Source of the DNA: Cercophora sp. LCS_1
Lineage: Eukaryota; Ascomycota; Sordariomycetes; Sordariales; Lasiosphaeriaceae
Direction of reading: 5' to 3'
Length of the DNA: 64,000 nucleotides
Assembly (NCBI GenBank): GCA_036250225.1
Contig: JAPZLL010000050.1
Coordinates: forward strand, 1 to 64,000
Shown here piece by piece: positions 44,010 to 54,694 of the stretch; the stretch's first letter is position 1, and each line of letters opens with the position of its first letter. The notes below the pieces were generated by a model that had not been told where the DNA came from, did not search any database, and was given only the letters and a program-made list of their open reading frames with translations. The translations under genes were made by a program, and so were the position numbers.

Positions 44010-45953
44010 TCACACCAAACACAACTCTTCAAGCGGTCCTTGGCCACTGCACTGGTTCCCCAGCAGTGCCAACCCTTCCTCCTCCTCCATGAGTCCTACG
44101 ACGAAGCATTCGCCAACGCTCACGAAATCTCGCCCCTGTCTTCTCAACGTCAACGGCATAGAACAGCCGGGAATTACGGCCACTTCATCCCCAACATGGA
44201 CTCTAGACGGTGATAGCCCAAGGTAGCCCTTCTCAGTTACAAAGAGGCTGCATAGTCTTGTCTTCCGGGTTTCGTAAATCGAGTAAGTTTTGGTATGCCT
44301 CCGTCCTCTTAGGTTGTCCGTCTCCGGCTCCTGGAGGGCGCTGAGCGGTCCGAAGTGCTTGATGAACATGTCCTTATCGGTCAGTTCGGCGACACCATTG
44401 CCAAGCTCTCCGCGTGCGCGCAGAAATAAGCGGAGCGCGAGCATGTAATCAGGCACACCTGCCTCGTCTACTTCCTCGGCCGTGATTAGTCGCGGCTCTG
44501 CCGTGTTGGCGGGAAGCACGAACAAGAACGCGCAGGCGAGGTTGAAAAACGATCCTGGTACCGCGTCCAATCGCACTCCGGTTTGAGGGTCGGAGTCGGC
44601 CATCAGCAGGCGAAAGAGGGCCTGTAAGCGCGGGATGCCGGTAGGGTATTCGGCGTCGGCACCTCCCTGTAGAGCCGCCGAAATCCAGCGGTGCTTGCGA
44701 GGATGCAAGAATGGAGGTGGCTCGATGTGGGCGATGCGGTCTACAATGCCGCCGTGGACAAAGAGCTCACTTCCGGGGCCGAACCGGAAGGAAGGAGGCG
44801 TCGTGAGGGCCGAAGTGGATTCTCTGTGTGCACTTTGAGGAGCCATTCTGGTCGTTTCCGCACCCCATGTCCAATGCGGTACCCACGACGGCAGCTTCCG
44901 AAAGTCGAGACCGGAAGAGATGCCAACCTCTGGCGTCAACAGCCCGCTTCGCGCATAACAGAGGAGATCGAGTGAGCCATCGCGGGCTATGAGTTCCTTC
45001 GCAAAGCCGGTGAGGACCTCCTCGGCCGACTTCGAGTAGTCCGGCGTCCCAAAATCGGAAGCGTCGTGAGCGATGCCCATAATAGCGTAGATGCGGTCTC
45101 TGGGGTCGGTGCTGCAACGGCGGATGCAGCTGCGAAGAAGACTCAGCATGGAGAGTTGCGTTCCATGCATCCTGTAGACTCGATCATAGAGGAGCGGTGA
45201 GAAGTTGGCCTGTGCCAGAACCACGGTCACCTGGCCTGAACGCTGGATATCGAGATACGCTGCATTATCGGGCAGCATCATGGCAGACCAGATTGCCCAA
45301 GCCTGGTGCAGGGTGGTCCAAGTCACCGTCTTGTTGCCGCACACTATCACTACCTCCCGTGCGAGGACGACCTCCTGGTAAATCCACAGCCGGGTCCACC
45401 ACTGCCGTTCAATAAACCGTGAAATCGCCGTCCAGACCCGCGGCTCAAAGGCATCCACGATCCGATTGACACTCTCCCCGGGGTTGACGCCCTCGTTGAC
45501 GTGAGCAAGATAGCAGCCTGCAAACTTTTCAATCATGGTTATGGCCAGATCGCTGTCATCTGCTTCCTCCCCAAGCCATGCGGTGACGCATTCTGCGCGG
45601 CTGAAAATCTCTCCCATGAGCGTGACTTGTTGACTCCGTTCGTCTAGATCGTCCTGGTTGATACAGACAGCGTCGATCCAGAATATCCGTGTCTGTGATG
45701 CATGTCGGATGTGACGCAGCGCTTGATCGAGGTTGAGGGTAACGTTCAGATCACAGCCGTCGATGCTCACTTGGGTTGTTGCGTGCGGGTCGCCCCAAAC
45801 ATAAGACAGGGCATTGTAAGGGCCACAGGACGTCAGTGATGCCGCGTGAAGTTCGCCCTGGATTGGGCTATCGTGCTCTGGAGAGGGATAAAGTGTCAAG
45901 AGCCTGATCTCTCGTACGACGGGGTTCAGGGGTCCGTAGTGATATGGAGCCAT
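44010..45953 (-). CDS. HET-domain protein
   Basis: A single exon of 647 aa from ATG 45951-45953. HET domain blocks: EIRLLTLYPS, YNALSYVWGDP (about residue 46), IFWIDAVCINQDDLDERSQQV (about 90-110), AECVTAWLGEE, and WWTRLWIYQEVVLAREV. These are followed by CSTDPRDRIYAIMGIAHDA, PDYSKSAEEVL, LPSWVPHWTWG and the C-terminal FVTEKGYLGLSPSRVHVGDEV...VSVGECFVVGLMEEE block. This is a textbook full-length HET-6/TOL-like layout. The intact gene has the same C-terminal signature as the pseudogene at 32033 and is a useful template for judging the damage there. It lies between the 43350 relic and a membrane gene. Confidence 0.93.
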   Translation of the reverse strand: MAPYHYGPLNPVVREIRLLTLYPSPEHDSPIQGELHAASLTSCGPYNALSYVWGDPHATTQVSIDGCDLNVTLNLDQALRHIRHASQTRIFWIDAVCINQDDLDERSQQVTLMGEIFSRAECVTAWLGEEADDSDLAITMIEKFAGCYLAHVNEGVNPGESVNRIVDAFEPRVWTAISRFIERQWWTRLWIYQEVVLAREVVIVCGNKTVTWTTLHQAWAIWSAMMLPDNAAYLDIQRSGQVTVVLAQANFSPLLYDRVYRMHGTQLSMLSLLRSCIRRCSTDPRDRIYAIMGIAHDASDFGTPDYSKSAEEVLTGFAKELIARDGSLDLLCYARSGLLTPEVGISSGLDFRKLPSWVPHWTWGAETTRMAPQSAHRESTSALTTPPSFRFGPGSELFVHGGIVDRIAHIEPPPFLHPRKHRWISAALQGGADAEYPTGIPRLQALFRLLMADSDPQTGVRLDAVPGSFFNLACAFLFVLPANTAEPRLITAEEVDEAGVPDYMLALRLFLRARGELGNGVAELTDKDMFIKHFGPLSALQEPETDNLRGRRHTKTYSIYETRKTRLCSLFVTEKGYLGLSPSRVHVGDEVAVIPGCSMPLTLRRQGRDFVSVGECFVVGLMEEEEGLALLGNQCSGQGPLEELCLV

Positions 45954-46235
45954 GACGCGTGGGGGACCGGCATGGCTCTAACCCTGGCAGGATACAGCGT
46001 TAGCCGCAGATCGAGACCTTTGATGTCTGGGTAAGGGAAGGGAACGAGGAAAATAACGCAAAGCTGGCTGCGTCGCCACCGCGTCGGAGCTTGCCCACTT
46101 TTGGACAATGAGGGGTTGATCACCAAAGCGGCTGAACTCGCAAACCTTTGCACACACCTTGTCTACAATTAACCTTTGGCCATAACTGTCATTCTAATAA
46201 ACTTTTCAAACTGCCCGTCGTCAATGTAAACAAAT
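45954..46235. other. Short intergenic spacer
   Basis: Promoter side of the HET gene and 3' end of the next minus-strand membrane gene. Nothing else recognised. Confidence 0.4.
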
Positions 46236-47621
46236 CTATACAGTAGACATCCGTAACACCCTCTTCTCCTCAAGAAGCGGCTCTCTCCCCGCGCACCCTT
46301 CACAAACCATCATCTCTGGTTTCAACGCAAAATACCCAACCAACAAGACAAACAACCTCCACAACACGGAAAGCATGACCACGTCATTGACCAGAACCGC
46401 CACGAACAGCGTCCCCGAGCTCTTCAACCTCGGCACCTGACACAAATACGACGTCGCAATGACCGACGGGCTCACCCCCAGCCTCAACCCCCTCGCCTCC
46501 TCAACCGTGACCGGTTCCGCCGCAATCCCCGCGCTGTTGAGTCCCAGCCCATTGTTGCCCTCCGACTTCTTATTAATGATATCCGTGATATTCCTCGAAT
46601 AATACTCCACCAACAAGGGCTCAACCAGCGGATTCGCCTCCCCGGTGTCTTGTCCAAGGTCCGCCAAGACGGTGAAATAAAACATTTTTGCCAAACTATC
46701 CGCCGAGATCCAAACCATGCCAGGTAACGGCGTTCCCGGCACATTCGGCCGCGCGTGCACCAGTTCGTCCATCCGTCTCGTGGTGCAGAAATGAATCACG
46801 TCGACGAGCCCGGTCGCGTTGAGGGAGTGGAAGAAACAGTCCTGCACCGCAAAATAGTCGAGCGACGTGACGTCGGTGACTTGATCACGCCGCTGCAGTG
46901 TCGTGTACCCCTTGAACACGCGCTGCGTGTCGGGCAGCTGCTTGTTGGCTTCGTTCATGTCGTACGTCAGCGAGACCGAGTACCAGCGCAGCAGGGCCTC
47001 GCCGAGCGAGAGGCTCGCTTTGGTTGTGGCGTTGGGACTGGCAAACTGTTTTTTGCGGTCGGGCCAGTTGTACTGGTAGGTTGCCATGAGTTCGAGTGTG
47101 GTGAGGCCGGTGGGGCTTGAGACGCTGCACTTGATGTAGCCTTTGACGATGGCGCCCCAGGTTTGGCGACCGATTTGGACGGCGTTGAGCTGGATGCTTT
47201 CGTATTGGATTTCGACGTATTCGATCTCGCAGTTTTGGAGCGGGCTGTTTTGGTAGGGGAAGGAGCCCGCGAGGGTGGGCGGTTGGCTTGGGTCATCGCT
47301 GATGTGGGAGATGCTGCGGAGGGTGTAGGCGAGGGCGGTGTTGTTGGTGAGAAAGTCGGTGTTGACCGGGATCGAAGTTGGTGAGCACACGGATTTGGTG
47401 TTCGCTGTGAGAAAGGAGGGCCATGTTGCGAAAAAGTTGCTGTTGGAGTTTGTTGTATTGGGATCAGCCGTGTAGATGGCCACGGTTTCGTACCCCTGGG
47501 TTGCGACGCTGAGAAATGATGCGAGCGTTAGAGCGATTATCCCTCCGATGAAGACGACGGGCGTGAACCATCTGAAGGGATAGGCTCTCTCCACGGGGTA
47601 GGAAAATATTGATGCAAACAT
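46236..47621 (-). CDS. Membrane protein with N-terminal and C-terminal helices, fungal accessory family
   Basis: A single exon of 461 aa. The Met at 47621 (MFASIFSYPVERAYPF) is preferred over the first in-frame Met at 47666, because the basic/aromatic PFRWFTPV motif directly precedes the first helix (VVFIGGIIALTLASFLSVA). The central about 350 residues carry many N-glycosylation sequons (PNTTNSN, NNTAL, NATTK, NATG) and cysteines, so this part is probably extracellular. The second helix is near the C-terminus (VAVLVNDVVMLSVLWRLFVLLV), followed by a short cytosolic tail. I recall this FxYRWFTPV N-terminus from uncharacterised fungal proteins found near HET genes. The layout suggests a receptor-like or sensor role, but this is inference. 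Confidence 0.75.
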   Translation of the reverse strand: MFASIFSYPVERAYPFRWFTPVVFIGGIIALTLASFLSVATQGYETVAIYTADPNTTNSNSNFFATWPSFLTANTKSVCSPTSIPVNTDFLTNNTALAYTLRSISHISDDPSQPPTLAGSFPYQNSPLQNCEIEYVEIQYESIQLNAVQIGRQTWGAIVKGYIKCSVSSPTGLTTLELMATYQYNWPDRKKQFASPNATTKASLSLGEALLRWYSVSLTYDMNEANKQLPDTQRVFKGYTTLQRRDQVTDVTSLDYFAVQDCFFHSLNATGLVDVIHFCTTRRMDELVHARPNVPGTPLPGMVWISADSLAKMFYFTVLADLGQDTGEANPLVEPLLVEYYSRNITDIINKKSEGNNGLGLNSAGIAAEPVTVEEARGLRLGVSPSVIATSYLCQVPRLKSSGTLFVAVLVNDVVMLSVLWRLFVLLVGYFALKPEMMVCEGCAGREPLLEEKRVLRMSTV

Positions 47622-48454
47622 CGTTGTGTGCTGGTCCGGGATGCTAAGTCGAAGCGAGAATCCCAAGTGAGAGTTTTATCAGCAAGACTCGGGCTCGGCA
47701 AATGACCGCAGACAGGCGCAGGGTAATGACTTGTCGATTTGTGTGTTTCCGAGATATTTCGGATGTGGAGAAGCAACACAGCCCCTGCCAGAGCTAGATC
47801 TCATGCGTTCTCCCAAATACTAGTATCACTGAGCCACAGGCCCTCAGCGACCCAGCAGGCAACCGCCACGACATAAACCTCGACACAAATTGTGGTTACC
47901 ATTAGCAGTTCAAATGTCAACGCGACAGGGTTCATAGGACATAGTCGTGTAGAAACTGTCACATTTTGGTGTCGACATGACAGTTCCAAGACAGTTTCTT
48001 CGAGGCTTTGTCGTGTTATTTACAGAGTCTTGGTCGGCATTTGGCACAGCCACGATTCTCGGACTGGTTTCTTGCGTGTTGAATTCCTCCCATTAAATAC
48101 AAAAGCGATGCGTCGGACTACAGCAATCATTTTGACTGGCTCGAAGGTTCGAACAGCTTTCGTGGCGAATTTCAATTGGGCTCATGAAAGACGAAGACGT
48201 GGATTTTCTCCGCCGTCTCTTTTTGTTGAAGTAACTAGAGCAGACACTTCAGTCTGCAAACGAGCTTCTTTTCCCTGGGTGGTGCAGCGGAATGGCCTCC
48301 GAAGTCGGGGCTGCAAAGGAGGGGTGTGCCGTTTCGGCGGCTAGCTAGGCACCAGCGCAGAATCTGATCGTCTGTAAGCGCCGGCCGACATCAAGACTCA
48401 GCATCTCCACCACCTAAGGTACTCAACTAGATCAACAAAGATTAACCACGAAAA
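47622..48454. promoter_or_regulatory. Divergent promoter region (membrane protein / CorA-like)
   Basis: About 830 bp between divergent start codons. Short ORFs only. A head-to-head arrangement of a receptor-like membrane gene and a CorA-like membrane gene allows co-regulation, with no operator identified. Confidence 0.45.
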
Positions 48455-49937
48455 ATGTACGGCATCGGTCCAGAAAGACAGCAACCAGGGGTTGCGCCCC
48501 CGCGTAATCAGACACTCTTTAGCCAAGCGAGACTCAGAGTTGTCACAACGGAGCTCAATCGGTGGTGTTGGTCCGGGTGGGAAAAAGCGAACCAGCTGCG
48601 CTACGGCGTTTGGAGAGACTATCGCATAGCCGCCTACGACGAGTCTCCACTATCCCTGGACATTACAAAGAGCGAAAGTCCAACCATCGACTACATCGAG
48701 AACGACAACGTACAGGTGTTCCTCGAGTCTAAGAACACCGAAAGTCTCTTCAAGGTAGTGCTCTCCTTTACAAGAGGAACGTATGCTCCCTTTACTCCGC
48801 TGCTTCCTGAGGCCACCCTAGCCGGTACACTCAGCATCTTTGGTGTCGAGTGGCTTCTTCAGCACTACCCCTCCCGTTTGGCAACATCTCTCTGGACAGG
48901 AGAAGCCCCCGACGGGAACAGTCGCGTCTTTCTTGCATCAACCGGGTTTGGGATTGTCAATCCGGTCGTTGTCGTGACGTCTTACAACCCAATGACAGAC
49001 CAGACAAAGTCCCTGATCACCTCAGACCTCGGGGCTTTCGACCATTTCGCTTTACTCGGGGTGCCCTCTCAAGTTCAGGAATTCCGACATCCCTTGCTCC
49101 TTCAGGTGCTTTGCCTAGAACGGTCGCTGGAAAAGCTCATGTGCGACCTGGACTATCTCAACAAGGAAACCGTATACGAACATGTGGTCTTGAACGAGTC
49201 ATTCGCGGACGGCGTCTGCAGTCTGCGCGCGTGGTCGGCAGGGTCAAGGAACCGACGGGCTACCATCCAGCAATCTGTCGACTTTTTTCTACAACAGCTT
49301 GATACGATCGAGGATTGGCTGCCGAATAATAGGTTACAGCAGTATCAGGCAGCAACGGCTGAGATGCGGTCGCGCCTTCAGAGGGTCAAAGAGTGTTGCA
49401 TTTCGGCAGAGATGTTTGGACAGATGATCAATGACAGGCTCTGCGCTTGGCAGGATGCTGTAAGTCCCCGGGGGGATTCCAAAGCTAAGGCCAACCGTGA
49501 CAATAGGCATTCCGTAAAGCAGCACAAGAGGATACGAGGATCACACACCGGGTTGCCGAGCTGACGCGGCATGATGGGTCGACGATGAAGCTGTTGGCGT
49601 TTCTTGGGACCATCTTTCTGCCGGCCACGATTGTTTCGGTGAGCCTATCAACGAACGAGTTAGATATATCGCTGACACTGCTGAACAGTCTGTTTTGTCC
49701 ATGCCCATCTTCAACTGGGAAGCGCCCTCGGCATCGGGAATCATGGGCGACTACTTCTGGGTTTGGTGGGCGGCCATGCTGCCTCTGACAATAATCACTG
49801 TGTCGATTACATGGTTCTGGACGAGGTACAGGATCGGAAGCTACAGTGAGTATTGTCAGTTGATGTGGTGGATATCGCTGACGTCAATCATAGAAGATAA
49901 GCTGGACAGTGATGCTGGGGCACGCGCACGTGTGTAG
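48455..49937 (+). CDS. CorA-like membrane protein
   Basis: Four exons: 48455-49459, 49507-49638, 49689-49845 and 49894-49937, with introns of 47, 50 and 48 bp, give 445 aa. The C-terminus has the CorA-like layout of fungal accessory proteins: HDGSTMKLLAFLGTIFLPATIVSSVLSM (helix 1), FNWEAP, then YFWVWWAAMLPLTIITVSITWFW (helix 2) and a short charged tail. The order D-S-x-M-K-x-(I/L)-A...FLPxT...FSM..FNW is the hallmark. The classic GMN selectivity motif of true CorA Mg2+ channels is not visible, so transport cannot be assumed. The N-terminal 300 residues are soluble, with a coiled coil in the last 80 before the helices. Such proteins recur beside HET and NLR-type genes. Confidence 0.85.
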
Positions 49938-50191
49938 AGTCCATCGAAATCAGGTAGCCTCGGTATCTTGGTGTGTGGCGTTTTATCAAGCCGTGTGGTG
50001 GCCATCCACGCTTTCACTTCTCAAGCCATCCTCGGCTTGTCTCGGTTGGCGTCAAGACTTGCATCTGGGTTGATTATCCCAACCTCCCCCAACACGATTT
50101 TCCCCCTTTCCTTGCACCCTCTGTTCTCGGTGGTGTACCAGAGTCACCAGACAGCCCGACATCAACGCGAACCGGGGGCATCAAAGAAAAG

Positions 50192-51154
50192 ATGTCCTTC
50201 CACCAATTTCCACTTCTCGCAAAGGAGATCCGAGACGAGATTTGGAATCTCGCCATTCGCCCATTCCACCATGGAGTCCACGTATTCTCAGTCCACACTT
50301 CCAAGGAATGCGCACTCGAGCACGCCGACGACATGGAGGCAATGGACGAAGGCTTGACCGATGACAGCTATCACTTCTCTGCTCCACGGTGCCTCCCGCG
50401 CGAGAAAGGGTTCAGCTCGGAGCTGATGAAAACGACAAAACCGTCGTGGACCCTCAACAACCCATCCACCTACCTCATTGATAGCGGTCTCTGGACAGCC
50501 TGTGCAGAGTCCAAACGCGCCGTGGGACGCGCGTACGGCCGTGACCTTATCAAGCAAATCAAGGGCAACACAAGTGACCCAATGCCCAACCTCAAGCTTC
50601 TCGAAATGCATATGCCGACCTTGGAGTTCCCTAACGCCTTGGGATTCAATTTGATAACCTGTGGATCAAGCGACGACCTCTTCATCCTGCAGCCACAGGA
50701 CTTGTTTGCGCTCGACTGGACTGGAGTTTGGCAGAATCTCGGAGGGAACATCGCTTTGGAATGGGATCCTGCATGGGACAAAAACTTGCTTTGCGATGAA
50801 GGCCGAGATGAGTTGTTGAAGGTTATGGTTCGTCTTGTCCGCAAGATTGTACACGTGCCATGGCGGGAACACAACAAGATCTGGCTCATCGACTACAGGA
50901 TCAAACGAAGCTCCAGCGTGCCAACGGAATCTACTGCCCGAAAGGACCGCGATGCCCAGGTGTTTCATGGCGCAGACCGACGGTTTACCGACGTGACTTG
51001 GGAGGTAGGAGACTGGGCGTTGTTTGACCCGCCAGCAGACTTTTGGCGGGCATCCGACTTCTCACGGCTCTTTTGGGAGGGGGTCAATAACTCTGGACCG
51101 AGCATTTGGGACTTGGTGCCGCTGCCAGGTCTTTTGGCATGTGAGATGGATTGA
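50192..51154 (+). CDS. 2EXR-domain protein
   Basis: A single exon of 320 aa. The frame is open further upstream, but ATG 50192 begins MSFHQFPLLAKEIRDEIWNL, the typical 2EXR start (F..F..LP.EIRd.IW). Aromatic and acidic blocks follow, with no membrane segment. The C-terminal part has repeated W motifs (WEVGDWALFDPP, FWRASDFSRLFWEG). 2EXR proteins are fungal-specific, expanded in filamentous ascomycetes, and of unknown biochemical function. The domain is sometimes linked to HET-type loci. The gene lies 254 bp after the CorA-like gene on the same strand. Confidence 0.8.
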   Translation: MSFHQFPLLAKEIRDEIWNLAIRPFHHGVHVFSVHTSKECALEHADDMEAMDEGLTDDSYHFSAPRCLPREKGFSSELMKTTKPSWTLNNPSTYLIDSGLWTACAESKRAVGRAYGRDLIKQIKGNTSDPMPNLKLLEMHMPTLEFPNALGFNLITCGSSDDLFILQPQDLFALDWTGVWQNLGGNIALEWDPAWDKNLLCDEGRDELLKVMVRLVRKIVHVPWREHNKIWLIDYRIKRSSSVPTESTARKDRDAQVFHGADRRFTDVTWEVGDWALFDPPADFWRASDFSRLFWEGVNNSGPSIWDLVPLPGLLACEMD

Positions 51155-51938
51155 GATCGGGGAACTCCATGGTTGGAGAAGTGCGGTTGCTCTTGAAGGT
51201 AGCACATGGACGGTCAAAACCATCGATGGCGAGACTACCCTAGATATGGATAGTAGATGAGAAGACAATACCTATGTACCTACTTTTGCTTGCCACAGAA
51301 ACGCAAAGTTTCTTTTTTCTTCTTTCCTTTTCTTTTTTTTTTTCCTTTGGGACTCACTGTCTGGGCACGTGAACTTATAGCTGCCAGATGCAACCACATC
51401 CAGCCTCAGGCCCAAAAGTCAACCATGAATCGGTTTGGTCAACATGGAAAATGCTTGGCTCATCCGATGCCTCGTCATCTGTCGGCGCAACCGGGGAGTC
51501 GCATAATGATCGGCGTGCGGCGTGCGGCACAGAAGGCCCAGGAACCAGGTTTGCAACCAGAGTCAGCCCTGGGATTGCTGATTGGGTTGCATTCCCGTCA
51601 GCATGGAACTGAAGGATCGAACAGCTGTGGCTTTGCCTCGTGGCTCACGCATTGTGACCTGCCTGTGGAGTTGCCCCTGAGCACATGATGTTGGCGTGCG
51701 GCGTAGATTCCTGCAGAAAGAGACCAGTTCAACCAGCTTGATCATCGCCCTCGAATCTTCACTGAACCCTGTCCATTGCATCGTTTCAGAGAGCGACCGA
51801 GTCGAGCAGCTCACACCACCATATCGTTGAGGCGAGGCGCAGCATCCCACTCAAAAATACATAAATCACGTCGTCTCTCTGCAAAGAAGCAGCCTCAGCT
51901 CCGCATTCTCCTAGTCGCTCTTTACAGCCAAAAACAGG
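51155..51938. other. Intergenic region with a pyrimidine tract
   Basis: About 780 bp. Contains a pure pyrimidine-rich run at about 51307-51352. No gene supported; includes the protease promoter. Confidence 0.5.
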
Positions 51939-53423
51939 ATGTCGCAACGCACTGTATTCACAACCAAGGGGGTGGTAATAGGCCTCCTGTCCGTCTTCCC
52001 CACACTCTCAACGGCCCTCTCCATTCCACGACAAGCAGACTCACCACCGGCCATCGCCATCAAACTCCAACCCTCTTTCGCATCCACACAGAAACGCCAA
52101 GAAACGCTCACCGGCGCCGATCTCGTCTCATCCCTCATCCACAAAGCCCTCCCATCTTCCCTCAGAAAACGCGACACTGTCACCACCCATCCACTCTATA
52201 ACCTGCCCGAATCAACAATCTCCACCCTCATCGCCGACGCCAAAGCCCATGACCCGACGTACACACCACCCGACTTTTCATCCTGGTACCAAGTCCTCCT
52301 CCCACCCAACACCACCATCCCATCCCTCCTTCACACGCTGCACACCTACCCCGAGATCGCATCCTGCCAGCCCCTGATCAACCACCCCGCCCAAACCGCC
52401 ATCGATCCCTCCAACGACCCTGAATTCCCCAACCAAGGCTACCTCGGCCCGTCCGGCATCAACGCCATCTACGCCTGGTCCCAGCCCGGCGGCTCAGGCG
52501 CCAACCAGCGCATAATCGACATCGAAGCCGGGTGGAAACTCGACCACCCCGATTTGGTCAACGCAAACATCACGCTGCTGAGCGGCATCAACCTCCCCGG
52601 CCGGCAATTCGGCAACTGGCCGCATGGAACTGCAGTCTTGGGCATCATGCTCATGACGGATAACGACGTCGGCGGCGTGGGAATTGCTACGCATGCCAAA
52701 GGTGACTTGGTCTCCGTGTTGCGCGGTGATAACCCGAACCCGAATAACCCCGAGGCTATTTTGGATGCGGCGAGCCGCCTTGTCGCTGGTGATGTCATGT
52801 TATTGGAAATGCAGGTCTCCAACGACGCAGGGACGGAGTACTGGCCTGCCGAGCTGTTAGATGCTGAATTCGAAGCAATCCGTCTCGCAACGGCAAAGGG
52901 GATTGTTGTCATCGAACCAGCTGGGAATGGATTACGCGGTGAAGGCGAGGGCACAAAGGGTGTGAACCTTGATTCACCGGTGATACGGCCTGGTGAGACA
53001 GAGGCCAAGGAGTGGATGAATCCCGCGAGTGCGGATTACAGGGGTGATTCGGGTGCTATCATGATCGGTGCTTCGACTTCGACGGCTCCTAGGAGGAAGA
53101 CGGTTTGGAGTAATTACGGGGCTAGGGTGGATGTGCATGCGTGGGGCGAGAATATTACGACATCGGGGTGTATCTCGGATGGGTTTAGTTGCACGGACGC
53201 GTACGTCCAGTTTGGAGGCACGTCGGGGGCCGCGCCGATTGTGGCAGGTGCGGCGTTGAGTGTGCAGGGGATGCTGGAGGCGAATGGGAAGCAGAAGCTG
53301 GATTCCAAGGGGATGAGGAGTCTGATCAAGATTGGAGGGACGGTGGTGACGGATCCGGAGACAGGGAATATTGGGGTTATGCCGGATTTGAAGGCGTTGA
53401 TTGATGGTGGACATTTGAAATGA
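51939..53423 (+). CDS. Secreted subtilisin-like serine protease (peptidase S8)
   Basis: A single exon of 494 aa. The N-terminus (residues about 8-27) is a signal peptide, with a propeptide of roughly 140 residues ending near dibasic KR sites (SLRKRD at about 75-80 is one). The catalytic triad is visible: Asp194 in RIIDIEAGW, His229 in NWPHGTAVLG and Ser429 in GGTSGAAPIVAG; Asn330 in EPAGNG forms the oxyanion hole. Unlike proteinase K-type fungal subtilases, the Asp motif is DIEAGW and the His motif HGTAVLG, closer to the bacterial-like S8 subgroup also seen in some fungi. Lack of introns fits either gene loss of introns or old lateral transfer, which is not proven. Expected role: extracellular proteolysis. 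It is not obviously linked to its neighbours. Confidence 0.92.
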   Translation: MSQRTVFTTKGVVIGLLSVFPTLSTALSIPRQADSPPAIAIKLQPSFASTQKRQETLTGADLVSSLIHKALPSSLRKRDTVTTHPLYNLPESTISTLIADAKAHDPTYTPPDFSSWYQVLLPPNTTIPSLLHTLHTYPEIASCQPLINHPAQTAIDPSNDPEFPNQGYLGPSGINAIYAWSQPGGSGANQRIIDIEAGWKLDHPDLVNANITLLSGINLPGRQFGNWPHGTAVLGIMLMTDNDVGGVGIATHAKGDLVSVLRGDNPNPNNPEAILDAASRLVAGDVMLLEMQVSNDAGTEYWPAELLDAEFEAIRLATAKGIVVIEPAGNGLRGEGEGTKGVNLDSPVIRPGETEAKEWMNPASADYRGDSGAIMIGASTSTAPRRKTVWSNYGARVDVHAWGENITTSGCISDGFSCTDAYVQFGGTSGAAPIVAGAALSVQGMLEANGKQKLDSKGMRSLIKIGGTVVTDPETGNIGVMPDLKALIDGGHLK

Positions 53424-53559
53424 AGGGTGTTCTGAGCAATGTATTGTTTCGATCGCACTTGTTACCATAACAAGAAACATGGAAGCCGGTTGTGCCTCTT
53501 TTCTCCACTGCCACCTCCTCAGACTGTTGAGTCTCCAGTCACGGCGACGTGGCGACATG

Positions 53560-54367
53560 TTATCCCACGTGGCCTCTCCAAGCTATGCCGTTCTCGTTCA
53601 CCTGGTTAATCTTGACCATGGCGTCCTGTTGCATATCCTTCATGATCGCCTCCATCCCAGCGCGGAAGACGGGTTCTTTACCCTTCAGGAATGAAGAGCC
53701 AAGCTTTTCGCCACGGTCTTCTGCCCTTATTGAGACACCAAGATCGATTGACATCATGAACGCGTCAACGCCAAGATCACGGCGATGGCAGCCCAGCGAT
53801 ATGGTCTGTGATTTGATGCGGCCATTGTTGGTAAACTCAGTCCACTCGTGAGGCGGATAGAGCTGAACGATGTCAAGAGCCCATATCTCGCCGGTGTTGG
53901 TTGTAAGTTTGAAGACGTGGCCCGCTCTGGGACGCTCAGGCGCGCGTCCAACGATAGCCTCCTTGATGGTGACAGGGATTCCTATCGATGAATGAGTTGG
54001 ACCGTTCCCCTAGACCCATGATTGCAGCTGCCATCTCTTATCCTCAAACAACTCCTCGGACACGTATCTCGTAAGCCGAACAATGTCCTCCTTGGGCTCG
54101 TCTCTGTTGGCGTCGATGACCCCGACTATGACGTCAAGAACCACAGCCGCCCGCTGGATCCAAATGCGGGTTCTTAGAACCTTGCATTGGGTCTTGTGGG
54201 TGTCCTAGTGAGCATTTTGGCAGTCCGCATTGCAGCTGGGGATCTTCACCGCCATACCCAGCTGCGTTGATACAATTGGCGCAATCGTTTACCCTCGTCA
54301 ACTCTTTGGAACAGGAGGAACAACGAGGAGGTCATGACGGAGTTAGATCCGCATCTGTGGATGCCAT
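53560..54367 (-). pseudogene. Decayed tandem copy of the MYND-protein gene
   Basis: Translating the minus strand from ATG 54365-54367 gives MASTDADLTPS, a stop, then RCSSCSKELTRVNDCANC...YGGEDPQ, matching the MYND region of the 54695-56568 gene (RCSSCSKEATNKCSGC...YGGEVPQ). It continues with QCKVLRTRIWIQRAA, corresponding to QCKILQTRRCIHRAA, then IKEAIVGRAPERPRAGHVFK and a frame that ends MVKINQVNENGIAW. Premature stops and small indels break it, and the SET part is absent. It is therefore a 5' partial duplicate that has decayed, lying directly beside the intact gene in the same orientation. Confidence 0.65.
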
Positions 54368-54694
54368 GATGAAAACTGGTTAATATCGATGATGGAAATA
54401 AGGGCAGGCCACAATCTGAGGATGAAAAGTGATGGGCGTCTGCGAGGTGGAAAATCTGCTCCAAGACCCCTGATGTTTGTTTTCTCTTGGACGCCACCCA
54501 CGTGATGATCAGCAAGCCAACGGAAGACAAAATTAAGCTGAGCAAACACCAGCACCTCCCCTGGTTTTCACGGCTGCTGACTTCATGTGGATCAGATGGG
54601 AGTGCATGGGTCTGGATACAAGAACCTGGAGAGAACTATCCATACCCTCCGGTGCACCCAACATGAAGCATCTAGACAACCCGAAGTTCCACAA
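54368..54694. other. Spacer between the MYND relic and the intact MYND-SET gene
   Basis: About 330 bp. It holds the former promoter of the relic and the 3' UTR of the MYND-SET gene. Nothing else seen. Confidence 0.4.
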
